A stretch of DNA of 64,000 nt from Cranoglanis bouderius (GCA_023630585.1 CM042560.1:11148501-11212500), one strand, 5' to 3'; positions 22,625 to 34,900 are shown, counted from the stretch's first letter. Made by a program: numbers and translations. The notes: generated by a model from the sequence alone, not told the origin.

Positions 22625-23395
22625 TTCCCAGAAGTCAAATATGTGAAAATATATTGTGTCATCCCAAAGTAAAGTATGATTCTGTAATGGAAATCACTGC
22701 ATGGGCTCAGAAACACCTTCTAAACACATTGTCTGTGAACACAGTTCGCTGTGCCATCCAAAAATGCTGGTTAAATCTCAGTCATGCAAGGAAGAAGCCA
22801 TATGTGAACATGATCCAGAAACGCAGCTGTCTTCTCTGGGCCAAAGCCCATTTAAAATGGACTGAGGCAAAGTGGAAAACTGTTCTGTGGTCAGACGAAT
22901 GAAAATTTGAAATTCTTTTTGGAAACCATGGACGCCATGTCCTCTGGACTAAAGAGGATTAAAGAGAGGAGGGACCATCCGCCTTTGTGTCAGCGCTCAG
23001 TTCAGAAGCCTGCATCTCTGATGATAAGGGGGTGCATTAGTGCCTATGGAATGGGCAGCTTGCACATCTGGAAAGGCACCATCAATGCTGAAAGGTATAT
23101 ACAGGTTTTAGAGCAACAAATGCTGGCATCCAGATTCTATCCCATCTTTACTTCTGAGAGACTCTGCCTCTCTAAGATACTCTTTTTATACCCAGTCAAG
23201 TTACTGACCTGTTACCAGTTAACTTAATTAGTTGCAAAATGTTCCTCTAGCTGTTTCTTTTTAGTAACAATTACTTTTCCAGCCTTTTGTTGCCCCGTCC
23301 CAACTTTTTTGAGACATGTTGCGACCATCAAATTCAAAATCACCTTATTTTTTCCCTAAAATGGTACATTTCCTCAGTTTAAACATTTGATGTTT
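22625..23395 (+). mobile_element. Tc1-like relic joined to another fish repeat
   Basis: The plus strand encodes degraded transposase pieces: LLWAKAHLKWTEAKWKTVLWSDE (22838-22902), then after a stop and frame change FGNHGRHV and SAYGMGSLHIWKGTINAERY (to about 23130). At about 23140 the text switches to an AT-rich repeat (tactcttttt, gccttttgttgccccgtccc). Non-functional. Confidence 0.75.
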
Positions 23396-23399
23396 TCTA

Positions 23400-23828
23400 T
23401 GTTATGATTCCCCCTCGCGCTGAGCCGGTTCAGTGGCATTGACTTTGTTTACTTCTCCACGTGTGTTTTATTTTGATTTCTGTCCTGTCTCCGCCCCTGT
23501 TATTTCATTGGTCCCTTTCTAATATGTCTCAGCTGTTTTGTGTTAACCACTGATTATGTTTGTGTATTTAAACCCTTTCTGTTTCCGAGTTTAGTCGCGA
23601 AGTATTAGAACAGTTACCTTAGCGGTCTGTCTCTTACCAAGTCTTTTGATCTTGTTTAGCCTAGTTCATGTTGTTTGCCGATCGCCTGACCCACGCCTGT
23701 TTTATGACCAGGATACCTGCCTCACATTTTGTATTTGACTGCTGTTCCTAATAAACTGACTGTTCCTAATAAACTGACTTATTTGCACTAGCATCCGTCT
23801 TCGCCTCCATCACTCGCAATATCTGACA
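23400..23828 (+). mobile_element. Solo-LTR-like segment
   Basis: A 429-bp block beginning TGTTATGATTCC and ending AATATCTGACA (TG...CA). It has a TATA-like tatttaaacc near 23565 and two aataaa signals near 23750-23775 shortly before the end, the U3-R-U5 order of an LTR. No matching 5-bp flanks, so it is probably old or rearranged. Confidence 0.5.
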
Positions 23829-24040
23829 GCTGCATGTGCTCGCATTTATGTGCAGAGTTTTATCAGCCTGTAGCACTGATAAGACCACTAGTTCAAAGGG
23901 ATCAAAATATGAAAATTGTATATTCTGCAAGTAGATGATAGACATGTTATTAAGAATCATAGACGATTTATTAAATGATGATGTACAGTACAAGGTACAA
24001 GCATATTTATTGCATGATGCTTTGGGATGACCAAGGTAAA

Positions 24041-24041
<1 letters not shown>

Positions 24042-24121
<80 letters not shown>
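24042..24121. repeat. (AT)n(AC)n compound microsatellite
   Basis: About 20 AT units then about 20 AC units, ending exactly at the inverted repeat of the next element. Confidence 0.95.
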
Positions 24122-24126
<5 letters not shown>

Positions 24127-24650
24127 CTGTGCAAAAGTTTTAGGCACCCTATTTTTTTAGTACAGATTTTTATTTTATGACTTCTACATTATCAAATCAG
24201 TACAAAAAAACATTTTAGATTCCCAAATATTAGTTTTCTTGCACAAAATTAAATGTTACAGAAAAATGTTTGTATGCCATTAAAGAAAGCAGCATATTAC
24301 GTAAGAGACACTTTTCAGACAAAAAACACAATGAAGGCTGCTGGGTTTTGCTGCAAAAATAAGAAGCGAGTGCGAAAGTCAAAGTCTCCAGAAGAACTGT
24401 GGCTGGTTCTGCAAGATGCTCAATAAAACTTACCAGCTCATTTCCTTATAAAACTGCACAAATTTTACCGGAGACTACTATTTTTATTTGTATTTTTTTG
24501 TCACACCAAATAATGACTGTTTCATTTACTATTGTTTTCTGCTCTTTACGGTCTTTTTTAAAATGTAGAAACGTTTAAATTCATTATTTTGAAGGCATCT
24601 TTGCTCTACAGCATTTCTTCGCATGTGCCTAAACCTTTTGCACAGTACTG
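24122..24650 (+). mobile_element. Non-autonomous CAGTACTGTGC element, copy 1
   Basis: A 529-bp element with inverted ends CAGTACTGTGCAAAAG. Two further copies lie at 31.4 kb and, inverted, 60.7 kb. The interior is well conserved between copies, but no transposase frame is present. TA at the right flank suggests Tc1/mariner-type insertion. Confidence 0.85.
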
Positions 24651-24662
24651 TATATACACACA

Positions 24663-25582
24663 CACTGTGCCACGAAAAAGTATTTGTCCCCTCCCTGATT
24701 TCCTTTACCAATAAATGCTTCTGATAACAGATCATTCGTGTAACTGTGGAGGAATTTTGGCTAACTCTACTTTGCAGTATTACTTCAATTCAGCCACACT
24801 GGAGGGCTTTTCAGCATGAACTGCCTGTTTAGGGTCCTGCCACAGCATCTCAATGGGTTTCAAGTCAGGACTTTGAATAAGCCAATCCAAAACCTTCATT
24901 TTATTGCTTTTGAAACATTCAGTGGTGAAATCGCTTTTGTGCTTCAGATCATTGTCTTGCTGCTTACCCTTACTGCACTTGAGCTTCGTATAACAGACTG
25001 ATGCCTGGACATTCTCCTTCTGAATTTTGTGAATAAGTTGCCAAGGAGCAGCAAAGCATCCCCACACCATCACAATACCACCACCATGTTTCACATGTTC
25101 TTATTGTGGGATGCTGAGTTAGCTTTATGGCAGATGTAACGGGACACGTCTTCCAAATAGTTCCACTTTTGATTCATCAGTCCACAGAACATTATCCCAA
25201 AAGGCTTGGGGGTCTTAAAGGTGCATTTTGGCAAATATGGGATGAGCCTTTATGTTCCTTTTCGTTAGCAGTGGTTTGTGCTTTGCTTTGTGCTGGTTGT
25301 TGACTTCACATTGATGTTTAGATTCAACAGGTCTGGCAGGAATCAAATCAAATTATTAAATCAAATTAAATTTGCTTAGTTGGTTGATTGATTAACAAAG
25401 GGGGCAATTACTTTTTCACCACATAAAGCTAGCTAGTGTTGGATAACCTTTTTTTCTTCAATAAATAAAACAATACTTTTAAAACTGTATTTTGTGCTTT
25501 CTTTGTTTGAAAATCTGAAAAAAAAGTGTGACATGAAAAAGAGAAGAAATCAGGAAGAGGGCATATACTTTTTCACAGCACT
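24663..25582 (-). mobile_element. Degenerate Tc1-like element
   Basis: Ends resemble inverted repeats (aaaagtatttgtcccc at left, atatactttttcac at right). On the minus strand the transposase C-terminal half is readable at 24780-25094: MKHGGGIVMVWGCF, QQDNDLKHKSD and SPDLKPIEMLWQDPK. These are the third, second and Glu blocks of a Tc1 transposase with frame damage upstream. Confidence 0.8.
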
Positions 25583-25596
25583 GTGTGTGTGTGTGT

Positions 25597-25668
<72 letters not shown>

Positions 25669-25681
25669 GTGTGTGTGTGTG
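25581..25681. repeat. (GT)n microsatellite, interrupted
   Basis: About 100 bp of GT units broken by a few single-base interruptions. Confidence 0.95.
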
Positions 25682-25823
25682 TTTTCTGTACTTCTTAGTT
25701 CTCCATTGTTATTTTAAAGGTCTTGCTCGGGTTTGCACATGTGCCCAGCAGTTCTTCTTGACACTTCAGGGATCCTAAAAGAAAATAACAAAGGATTACC
25801 AGAAGTAACGTCCTGTACACATA

Positions 25824-27390
25824 CGGCCGTGGCCAAAAGTTTTGAGAATGACACAAATATTAATTTTCACAAAGTCTACTGCTTCAGTTTTTATGATGGC
25901 AATTTGCATATACTCCAGAATGTTATGAAGAGTGATCAGATGAATTGCAATTAATTTCAAAGTCCCTCTTTGCCATGAAAATGAACTTAATCCCAAAAAA
26001 ACATGTCCACTGCATTTCAGCCCTTCCACAAAAGGACCAGCTGACATCATGTCAGTGATTCTCTCGTTAACACAGGTGAGAGCGTTAACGAGGACAAGGC
26101 TGGAGATCACTCTGTCATGCTGATTGAGTTAGAATAACAGACTGGAAGCTTTAAAAGGAGGGTGGTGCTTGAAATTATTGTTCTTCCTCTGTTAACTATG
26201 GTTACCTGCAAGGAAACACGTGCAGCCATCATTGCTTTGCACAAAAAGGGATTCACAGGCGAGGATATTGCTGCTAGTAAGATTGCACCTAAATCAACCA
26301 TTTATTGGATCATCAAGACCTTCAAGGAGAGAGGTTCAACTGTTGTGAATAAGGCTTCAGGGTGCCCAAGAAAGTCCAGCAAGCGCCAGGACCGTCTCCT
26401 AAAGTTGATTCAGCTGTGGGATCGGGGCACCACCAGTGCAGAGCTTGCTCAGGAATGGCAGCAGGCAGGTGTGAGTGCGTCTGCACGCACAGTAAGGCGA
26501 AGACTTTTGGAGGATGGCCTGGTGTCAAGAAGGGCAGCAAAGATGCCACTTCTCTCCAGGAAAAACATCAGGAACAGACTGCTATTCTGCAAAAAGTACA
26601 GGGATTGGACTGCTGAGGACTGGGGTAATGTCATTTTCTCTGATGAATCCCCTTTCCAATTGTTTGGGGCATCTGGAAAAAAGCTTGTCCGGAGAAGAAA
26701 AGGTGAGCACTACCATCAGTCCTGTGTCATGCCAACAGTAAAGCATCCTGAGACCACTCATGTGTGGGGTTGCTTCTCAGCCAAGGGAGTGGGCTCACTC
26801 ACAATTTTGCCTAAGAACACAGCCATGAATAAAGAATGGTACAAAAACATCCTCAGAGAGCAACTTCTCCCAACCATCCAAGAACAGTTTGGTGACGAAC
26901 AATGCCTTTTCCAGCATGATGGGGCACCTTGCCACAAGGCAAAAGTGATAACGAAGTGGCTCGGAGAACAAAACATCGACATTTTGGGTCCATGGCCAGG
27001 AAACTCCCCAGACCTTAATCCCATTGAGAATTTGTGGTCAATCCTCAAGAGGCGGGTGGACAAACAAAAACCCACAAACTCTGACAAACTCCAAGCATTG
27101 ATTATGCAAGAATGGGCTGCCATCAGTCAGGATGTGGCCCAGAAGTTGATTGACAGCATGCCAGGGCGAATTGCAGAGGTCTTGAAAAAGAGGGGTCAAC
27201 ACTGCAAATATTGACTCTTTGCATAAACTTCATGTAATTGTCAATAAAAGCCATTGACACTTATGAAATGCTTGTGATTATACTTCAGTAACAGTTAGTA
27301 ACATCTGACAAAAAGATCTAAAAACACTGAAGCAGTAGACTTTGTGAAAATTAATATTTGTGTCATTCTCAAAACTTTCGGCCACGGCTG
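25824..27390 (+). mobile_element. Tc1-like DD35E element, apparently intact
   Basis: A 1567-bp element inside a TA duplication (25822-25823 and 27391-27392). Inverted ends of about 65 bp differ at very few positions (cggccgtggcc against cagccgtggcc). It contains one uninterrupted transposase gene and a 5' leader of about 370 bp. Confidence 0.97.
26198..27214 (+). CDS. Tc1-like transposase, intact, DD35E type
   Basis: A 338-residue DDE transposase that would cut and paste its own element at TA sites. I chose the start at MVTCKETRAAI because it opens the paired helix-turn-helix region usual for Tc1; a frame extension 12 codons upstream begins at GTG. Order: HTH1 (residues 4-45, KGFTGEDIAASKIAPKSTIY), basic linker, HTH2 (about 65-110, ARTVRRRLLEDG), then the catalytic core with Asp 149 (FSDESPF), Asp 241 (QHDGAPCH) and Glu 277 (PDLNPIENLW). 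The last two are separated by 35 residues, one more than in classic DD34E Tc1/Sleeping Beauty. Full length, no stops, no frameshift. Whether it is expressed cannot be told. Confidence 0.97.
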   Translation: MVTCKETRAAIIALHKKGFTGEDIAASKIAPKSTIYWIIKTFKERGSTVVNKASGCPRKSSKRQDRLLKLIQLWDRGTTSAELAQEWQQAGVSASARTVRRRLLEDGLVSRRAAKMPLLSRKNIRNRLLFCKKYRDWTAEDWGNVIFSDESPFQLFGASGKKLVRRRKGEHYHQSCVMPTVKHPETTHVWGCFSAKGVGSLTILPKNTAMNKEWYKNILREQLLPTIQEQFGDEQCLFQHDGAPCHKAKVITKWLGEQNIDILGPWPGNSPDLNPIENLWSILKRRVDKQKPTNSDKLQALIMQEWAAISQDVAQKLIDSMPGRIAEVLKKRGQHCKY

Positions 27391-27529
27391 TACATTTGCA
27401 AAAATAAAAAAAAAAACATATTTTGCTTTGTCATTATGGATTATTGTGTAGACTAGTAGCCACAAATAAATTAAATCTATTTTAAATTAAATCTATAATA
27501 TAATAAGTGTATACTGTGCCAAGAAACAA

Positions 27530-28600
27530 TTCATCACACCATAACACCACCACCAGCCTGAAGTGTTAACACAAGGCAGGTGGGGTCCATGGATTCACGC
27601 TATTGGTGCCAAATTCTGACCCCAGCATCTGCATGTTGCAGCAAAAATCAAGATTCATCATCAACCGTCTAGTTTCAGTGAGCCAGTGCACACAACAGCC
27701 TCAGATTCCTGTTCTTTGGGGACAAGAGGAGAACCTGATGTGGTCTGCTGTTGTAGCATATCCGCCTCAAGGTTCGATTGTGTGGTGTGTTTGGTAACAC
27801 TTTATAATACTATTCTACAACAAATAAGTAATTCTTCATTAACACTTACTCTACTCTTCATTAACACTCCTATTAACTACTAGTTATTTATCAATGTATG
27901 CAGCAAACTACTGGGGCTGTTCTAGTTCTAGTCAATTATAGCCAGCGTTCTTTACTATGGTGTTGTCTAATGGGGGAGCTGCATCACTGCAGGAGACGCC
28001 AAGCACCCCAATAAGTCGATAAGGAAAGTTTTGCTGGCCTTTGCTGGTATAGCAATCAAATTTCCCCAATGGGGATCAATAAAGTCCATCCATCCAACCA
28101 TCCATCCATCCATCCATCCACTTCTCCACCCACCCATCCATCCATCCATTCAGCTATCTGTCTTTCTGTCTATCTATCTAGCTATAGATCTATCTAGATC
28201 TATAGCCAGGGTTTTGCACCAGTTAACAACTGTGTCCATTTCTCTTCTACTTTCTACTCTCTAAACACGGTTTGTACCATTCCCAGGTTCCCCTAGGCCT
28301 TAGGCTGGTAACATCTCTGAATGAGAAAATTATTGATCTTAGGTGAACTAAGTAAATGGGATGTGGGCTACCCATTAGTTAATAGTGAACTCCTGCTAAC
28401 ATATTGAGTAATTAACGTGTAGTTCTTAGTAGTGAACAGGCGTAAGATAAGTGTTAATGAAGAACTACTCATTCGTTCCTGCTTTCTTCCTCTTTACCTG
28501 TTTCTGCGGGATTTTATGCATTGTGCTGCTGCCACATGATTGGCTGATGATTACATGAATGAGCAGGTGTATATACAGTATGTGTTCCTAATAAAGTAGG
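27530..28600. mobile_element. Common fish repeat split by nested insertions
   Basis: The outer repeat is present as 27530-27787 (ending ctgttgtagcatatccgcct) and resumes at about 28510-28600 (gctgccacatgattggct ... gttcctaataaagt). The insert between them has its own inverted words (taattcttcattaacactta at left, taagtgttaatgaagaacta at right). Inside that is a LINE-type tail (ccccaatggggatcaataaa) with its microsatellite. The same outer repeat starts again at the right edge of the window. Confidence 0.7.
28071..28205. repeat. (CCAT)n/(CTAT)n microsatellite at a LINE tail
   Basis: Tetranucleotide tract that follows a LINE 3'-end motif (gggatcaataaag). Confidence 0.85.
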
Positions 28601-28682
28601 GATCATTGTATGCATCATTATTGTGTTTGGACAGACAGTCCTCCATTACCTCTTGAGCTTCAGACAATGGAAGTGACTGCAG

Positions 28683-28729
28683 TTGCAGCAGATGTGTTGC
28701 AGCAGATGTGTTGCAGCAGATGTGTTGTC
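28683..28729. repeat. 15-bp tandem triplication in galnt14 3' UTR region
   Basis: Three direct copies of gcagcagatgtgttg, 58 bp beyond the galnt14 stop codon. Confidence 0.85.
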
Positions 28730-28786
28730 TTCCCTACAGTTACACACAGGAGCCTCTCTCACTTTTTGGCCTGGAGAAGCTCAGGA

Positions 28787-28945
28787 TCAAGAAAAAGGCA
28801 TTTCCCATCTCTGTGATTGCACTGAGAGCTCACATGGGCTGATCACCAAAATCCCACTGCTATATACACCATCCAAAGCCATCTCACTGTCCAGACAGAA
28901 GTGTGATACCTGGTGCTCCAGGTGGGTGCCTGTTTTCTGCCAGCG
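28787..28945 (-). CDS. galnt14: galnt14 terminal coding exon 15
   Basis: RWQKTGTHLEHQVSHFCLDS to QRWEMPFS and stop. Third lectin repeat (CLD...CE...QRW). Confidence 0.95.
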   Translation of the reverse strand, partial: RWQKTGTHLEHQVSHFCLDSEMALDGVYSSGILVISPCELSVQSQRWEMPFS

Positions 28946-31900
28946 CTGCCAGAGATGGAAAATGAAACACAGACAAGAGAAACACAAACTTACTATTCTG
29001 TTTTAGATAATTAATAATTATCTAAAATAATTAATGCAGCTAATTAATGCTATGCTACACATAAATCCCTAAACACACTAACCAAAGAGAAACATTGTGG
29101 CTCTTTTAGTTTTGAAATAAAAATAAAAAAAAGTAGTTTTCCATGTGGGGACCAGCCAAATGTCCCCAAAAGGTTCAAAACTGTCAGATATTCCAATCCT
29201 TGTGGGGACATTTGGTCCCCATTATGATATAAAAACATGTCCATATGCAAATAAACATAGATAAAGTATCTGAATGATAAATCTACATTGAACCACGCTG
29301 CCCCCAGGAATGATCATGTTTCTAATAAACTAAAACAGAACCAACCATGACAAGCATTTTCTGATAGAACCACCAAATGTGCTTCACATCAACTTAAGCA
29401 TTAAGTAATTAACACTTAATTACTTAAATTAATTTAGATGCTAGGTGCTGTTCAATGACTAAATTCTACAACTTTTTTTTTCAGTGACTAAATTCAACAA
29501 TTAAGGTATCACCGAACAAAAGCGGAATAGTGCAGATCAGTGGAAATCACTCTGATAATCATCTCTACTGCCACAATTATGTATTCATTATTATTCAAAT
29601 CCCCATGTTTCACAGATCCAGATGTAGACACATAAATAAACCTAACTGCCTTTCCTGAAGACACTGTTGGTGGTACCTGTTTGCTGTCACTGATGTTGCA
29701 GGGCACGAGTAGGATCTGTGAGGCAGGCAATGTGGTAGAGACAGACAGGCAGACATGCTGCTGGCGAATCTGCTGTCCATGTGTGTAGATCCACTCCTGA
29801 AAGGATGCATTAGGTTCTTTTATGTATTTTCTATAATTAGTTTACACTCCTTTGTTTTTCAAAACAGCTTTGCTCTCTTGTGTTTAAGTGATCTGTAGTG
29901 CCAGCTACTATCTACTTCCATGTCCACGAGCAGGAAAATCTTCCTAAGCAGAAAGAGGCTTAAGTAAATGCCTGGTTATGATCATCAGAGTTTAACGTGA
30001 AGGTGGAAAGCAGGAGAATGCCTGGAATATGTGGTCTCATAATCTACATATAGTCTACTAATCTAAATATGCTTTTGGGAAAGAGACCCTGACAATGATG
30101 TACTGTTAGTATTGTTACTGTTGTGTTATAGTGGTTCATTTATTGTTTCTGAGATGCTGAAACACATCCATTATTCTACTACAGCTTCCACGGCAATTAT
30201 ACAATAATAACAAATAACAGAACCTGTAGTTTATTATTCCTGATTATGTTGGCCTTTATAGCTCGGAATCAGTAGGATTACAGGTTGACATGCAGGTGAG
30301 TACAGAAGCACAGGCAGATTAGTGTCTCTTTTGCAATATGAACAGCCTAAATGTGTTCCTGCTGAGTGATTGCACATATGCATTATTTCTGTTCTTTTAC
30401 ATGCAATAAAAGGTGGTGGTAGCTCAGTGGTTAAGAAGTTGGGCTACTGATCAGAAGGTCGTGAGTTCAAATCCCAGCACCGCCAAGCTGCCACTGTTGG
30501 GCACTTGAGCAAGGCCCTTAACCCTCAACTGCTCCCCGGGTGCTGCAGCAAAAATGGCTGCCCACTGCTCCGGGTGTGTTCACAGTTTGTAGTGTGTGTG
30601 TTCACTACTCACAACTTCTAATGTGTGTGCACTAACTTGGATGGGTTAAATGCAGAGGACAAATTCCAAGTATGGGTTACCATACATTGGCCTTCACATG
30701 TCATTCTTTCTAAAGATAAAAGAAGGATAATGCACTTATTGGCTCAACATTTCTCTGCACTAAACTAATCTGTTCAACCCTCCCAGTTTATTATTCAGTA
30801 ATTCTTCCTACAGCATATTATTCAATACATATTAGGAATTATTCAGCATCCACAGTAAAATAGGAAAGTCTGTAAGGAGTTAGAAATACAAGTCTGGATC
30901 TGTTGGCAGGTCCAAAGAGTCGGAGCGGTTAAACGTAGCTCCAATTCCCTGCAAACATGCTAACATGGCTAATAATTTATTAAATGCAACAAGAGCTCAT
31001 GGGAATTGTTCAAGTGAAATCGTGTTTTCAGTCATCATTATTGGGTAAAGAAGACATTTTGGACTTTATTTATTTATAACAGTGGTCTAGTATATTATAG
31101 GTGATTCCGTCTGTCTGAAACATTGGGTTTTAATCTGGAGCTGGTTGGAAATTTGTTTTAATGTAAATTATGTAGATCTTTTAAGGTATAATATGCACTT
31201 ATCACAGAAATTGGTATCTTAAACGGCATTCTTGCTCACAAAAAATTAAGCATTGAGTACTTATTTGTGATTATCTGACTCCAGATTTTTTTAAATTGTA
31301 GATTTATAGCATGTGGCAGTAACTTGGAACTGGACTGATCAGAATAATGCAGTTGAGAATATACAGTTCTGTGCAAAAGTTTTAGCGCCCCCCCCCCCCC
31401 AATTTTTTTTTTGTACAAACTTTGTTATAGATTTTTTATTTTATGACTTTTACATTATCAAGTCAGTACAAAAAAACATTTTAGATTCCCAAACATTAGT
31501 TTTCAAGCACAAAATTAAATGTTACAGAAAAATGTTTGTATGTCATTAAAGAAAACAGCATATTACGTAAGAGACACTTTACAGACAAAAAACACAATGA
31601 AGGCTGCTGGGTTTTGCTGCAAAAATAAGAAGCGAGTGCGAAAGTCAAAGTCTCCAGAAGAACTGTGGCTGGTTCTGCAAGATGCTCAATAAAACTTACC
31701 AGCTCATTTCCTTATAAAACTGCACAAACTGTACCGGAGACTACTATTTTTATTTGTATTTTTTTGTAACACCAAATATTGACTTCACTTCATTTAATTT
31801 ACTACTGCTTACTGCTCTTTACAGTATTTTTTTTTTAAAATGTATAAACATTTAATTTCATTATTTGAAGGCATCTTTGCTCTATAGCATTTTTTTGCAT

Positions 31901-34900
31901 GTGCCTAAAACTTTTGCACAGGACTATAGATCAGAAACAAGTAGGTTTACTCATCAAAGGATTAAATCTGTATGTTATATCCGTATATCCTTTAGGGCAG
32001 TGGTTCTTAACCTGGGGGTCAAAAAACACTGTCATGCTTAAAAGTGGGTCGCGCTCACAGAAAGGTTAAGAATCGCTGCTTTAGGGCATGTCTAATATAA
32101 TTTTATCCTTATTTCATGGTGAACGGTGTGATGATTTTAACAGTATCATACAAGTTCAGGAAATGTCATTTATAAAATATCATGTTCTGTTCTGTGGCTA
32201 GAGAGCACAGAAAACCCTTTCTGAATCCTCAATGACCACCAAAACTTTAAATATTTAAAATCGATGAAGACGCCGCCGTCAAGACTGCCATGCTCTCTTA
32301 CTTACCTGATTCAAGTTCACCCTCACCGATAGTCCAGAATCCAAGAATGAAGATCAAGATGCTTTGTCTTGAATTCATGAAGGACCCCCTCAAACCTGAC
32401 ACAAAACACTATTCTCCCACAAGCATCATAGCACCATTCACTGGGACATTATGGAAGACAACACTAGAGCTCAGAATGATGAGCCCACTCTTCCAGAATG
32501 TCATTTAACAAAACATCTGTTCTTCAGACTATACAGGACCTCTTGAATGATATGTCCACACATCACCTAGCTCAGGTCACCTGAGCATCCAATGAACAGT
32601 CTTGTTAGATTCTGGTGACCTTCAATACATAACAAAGTTGCACAGTTTTGGATTGCATCCTGTCAGGCCTATGCACAATACATGACATCCTGTTATCTAC
32701 CTCCTGGTTTACTAGAACCATTACTTATACATCACCATCCCTGGTCACACAGTTGCCTTTGACTTCACTGTGATTCTGTCTGAATCCCAAGGTCTCAGAA
32801 CTACCCTGGTCATCACTGATGGCCTGTCATCTCATGTTCCCAATTCTGCACAGCCATGGAGACAGTGGAAAGGATCTTCAGGGAGGTTTTCAGATACAAT
32901 GACATGTCCAAGGACACTGTCTCAGGTAGGGAGGTGCAATTGTCTGGAAAGCCTTCTGTCAACATCAACATCAACATCAAGTGTTTCAACTGGATAGCAT
33001 CCAAACTGCACTGAATATGCTCTGCCCTGCAAAGCCAATGCACTGACCCTACACAAGCAAGCACAACCTGTACCTACTTGAACATGTACCTCCAGCCCTC
33101 TCTGCAGCAGTCATTGACAAGTCCCTTGTATTTCTCCTTCTTCTACTCAAAAGCTTTATCCATGCATTATTCCCACAGCCCTATTAGCTGAAACACATTG
33201 AAACGCTTTCTCACCTCTGAGAACAGAACAATGTCAGGTCAAAGGGTGGTCTTAAAGACGTACTGGGGAAATTGTCTGCCTATGTCCACCATCATTGCCA
33301 GTCCAGTGCCCTGTTCAGAAGCCCAGTAGCTGCCTTTGCTGGTGTGCATGGCCTCTCTCCAGCTCTCATGATGCTGATTTAACGCTTTGAGGGTTTGGCT
33401 ATATATATACTGCCTGGATTAATAACTTGATGTGGTGTGGTTCTGCTTGCCACAGGTCTAACACAAGAGCTTCCTCACCTCAACTTGTTCCTGTCTTATC
33501 CAGGTACTTTGCTGTCTCATTTCCACTGCTCTGCTGGGCCTCTCCTTTCAACAGCCACTCTGACCTCATGCTGGACCAGTGGCCACTGCTCCTTTCCCCA
33601 GGCTTTGACATAAAGGGGAGTTGCATGGGTTCCTAGCCCAGCATCCTAGCCTAGCATCTATTGACTACTCCCACCAGAAATCCACTGTGCAGCCATGACT
33701 CTGATACTGCTGCTTCTGCTCTCCATTTCTTGCTAGCCTTTACTCCTAATCCTGCCCCAGAGACTTTAGGAACGTCTGAGTTGCTGTACTGCAGCAACAC
33801 CCATGCAAGCTAGACCTTCTCTTTGGACTTAAAGAGTCCTTAAAGAGTCTTAAAGAGGAGCATAAGTTTGCAGATTTTTCCATAGAGGGCAGACGCGGAC
33901 TGGCCATTGGGAAGTTCGGGAATTTTCCCGGTGGGCCGGTCTTGTGAGGGTCAGTCTTTTTTTCCTAACCCTGGCATTATATAGCCTATCTACAGATATT
34001 CAATAGGTCATCTTAGCTGCAGCGACAAGGTTTCATGTTTTACACATTTGCTTAACACGAACAGTACAAATGAACAGATTGTGTTTTTTTTTTATTAATG
34101 ATTCGTTGATTGAGAAACTTCTTCTGTCAGTTCGAATATGGTGTATCAAATTGGGGCTGCTTGACAGCAAATTCTCAGGCTGCTTTTTTTTGCCAGACCA
34201 CCTGTGATAGAGGGTGATGCTGCTCAGGTTCCTTAGCAGACCTAGACATCTCCTCAGGTACCATCTTACCCTCCTCTCTAGGTCTATGATGGTGGAGAAT
34301 GGGTCGAGGAGCAGTGGCCATATGACCGTTGGCAGTGTCCCATGCTGGTGCATTCAAGCCTTGAACTTTCCTGGAAGACTAGTTTTCTGCCCTCTTCAGC
34401 CACCACTCCAGCTCCTTGCAGGTGTTATTGATTTCCATGGTATCTCTGTGGCTTGTCCAACTTGTCCAAGACCCCTCTCTTCTTTGACACCAATGTCCTG
34501 GATTTCACAGGCTTACAATACGTACTGGCTCATCCCATCAGCCTCTCCAGACCCTTCAAAATCCCCCTGGCCACAGGAACTGACTCAGCGATTACTGTAC
34601 AGTTATCTATAAAGGTTTGGATTGGTGGTTGACTTGGACTTTGGGCCTCTGGTTCAGATGACTTCACCAGCATGTTCATCTGCAGCACAAACAGGATCAC
34701 TGAGATGGTGCAGCCTGTGATAATTTCCACCTCCAGCCTGTACCACTCAAATATTACTAACCCTATTGAGACACTGAGTGAAGTCACTGTAGTAATCCAG
34801 GATCTCTCATTTTGGCTGGGACATGGTGTCTCTCCAGTGGCTCCTCAATCAGCAATGTGGGGCATCAATCCATAGGCACTGATCAGGTCTAGCCATTAAT

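Noticed and set aside
30409..30490. tRNA gene
   Set aside because: A and B boxes are present, but the segment runs on into a SINE body and does not fold as a complete mature tRNA cloverleaf; treated as a SINE head.
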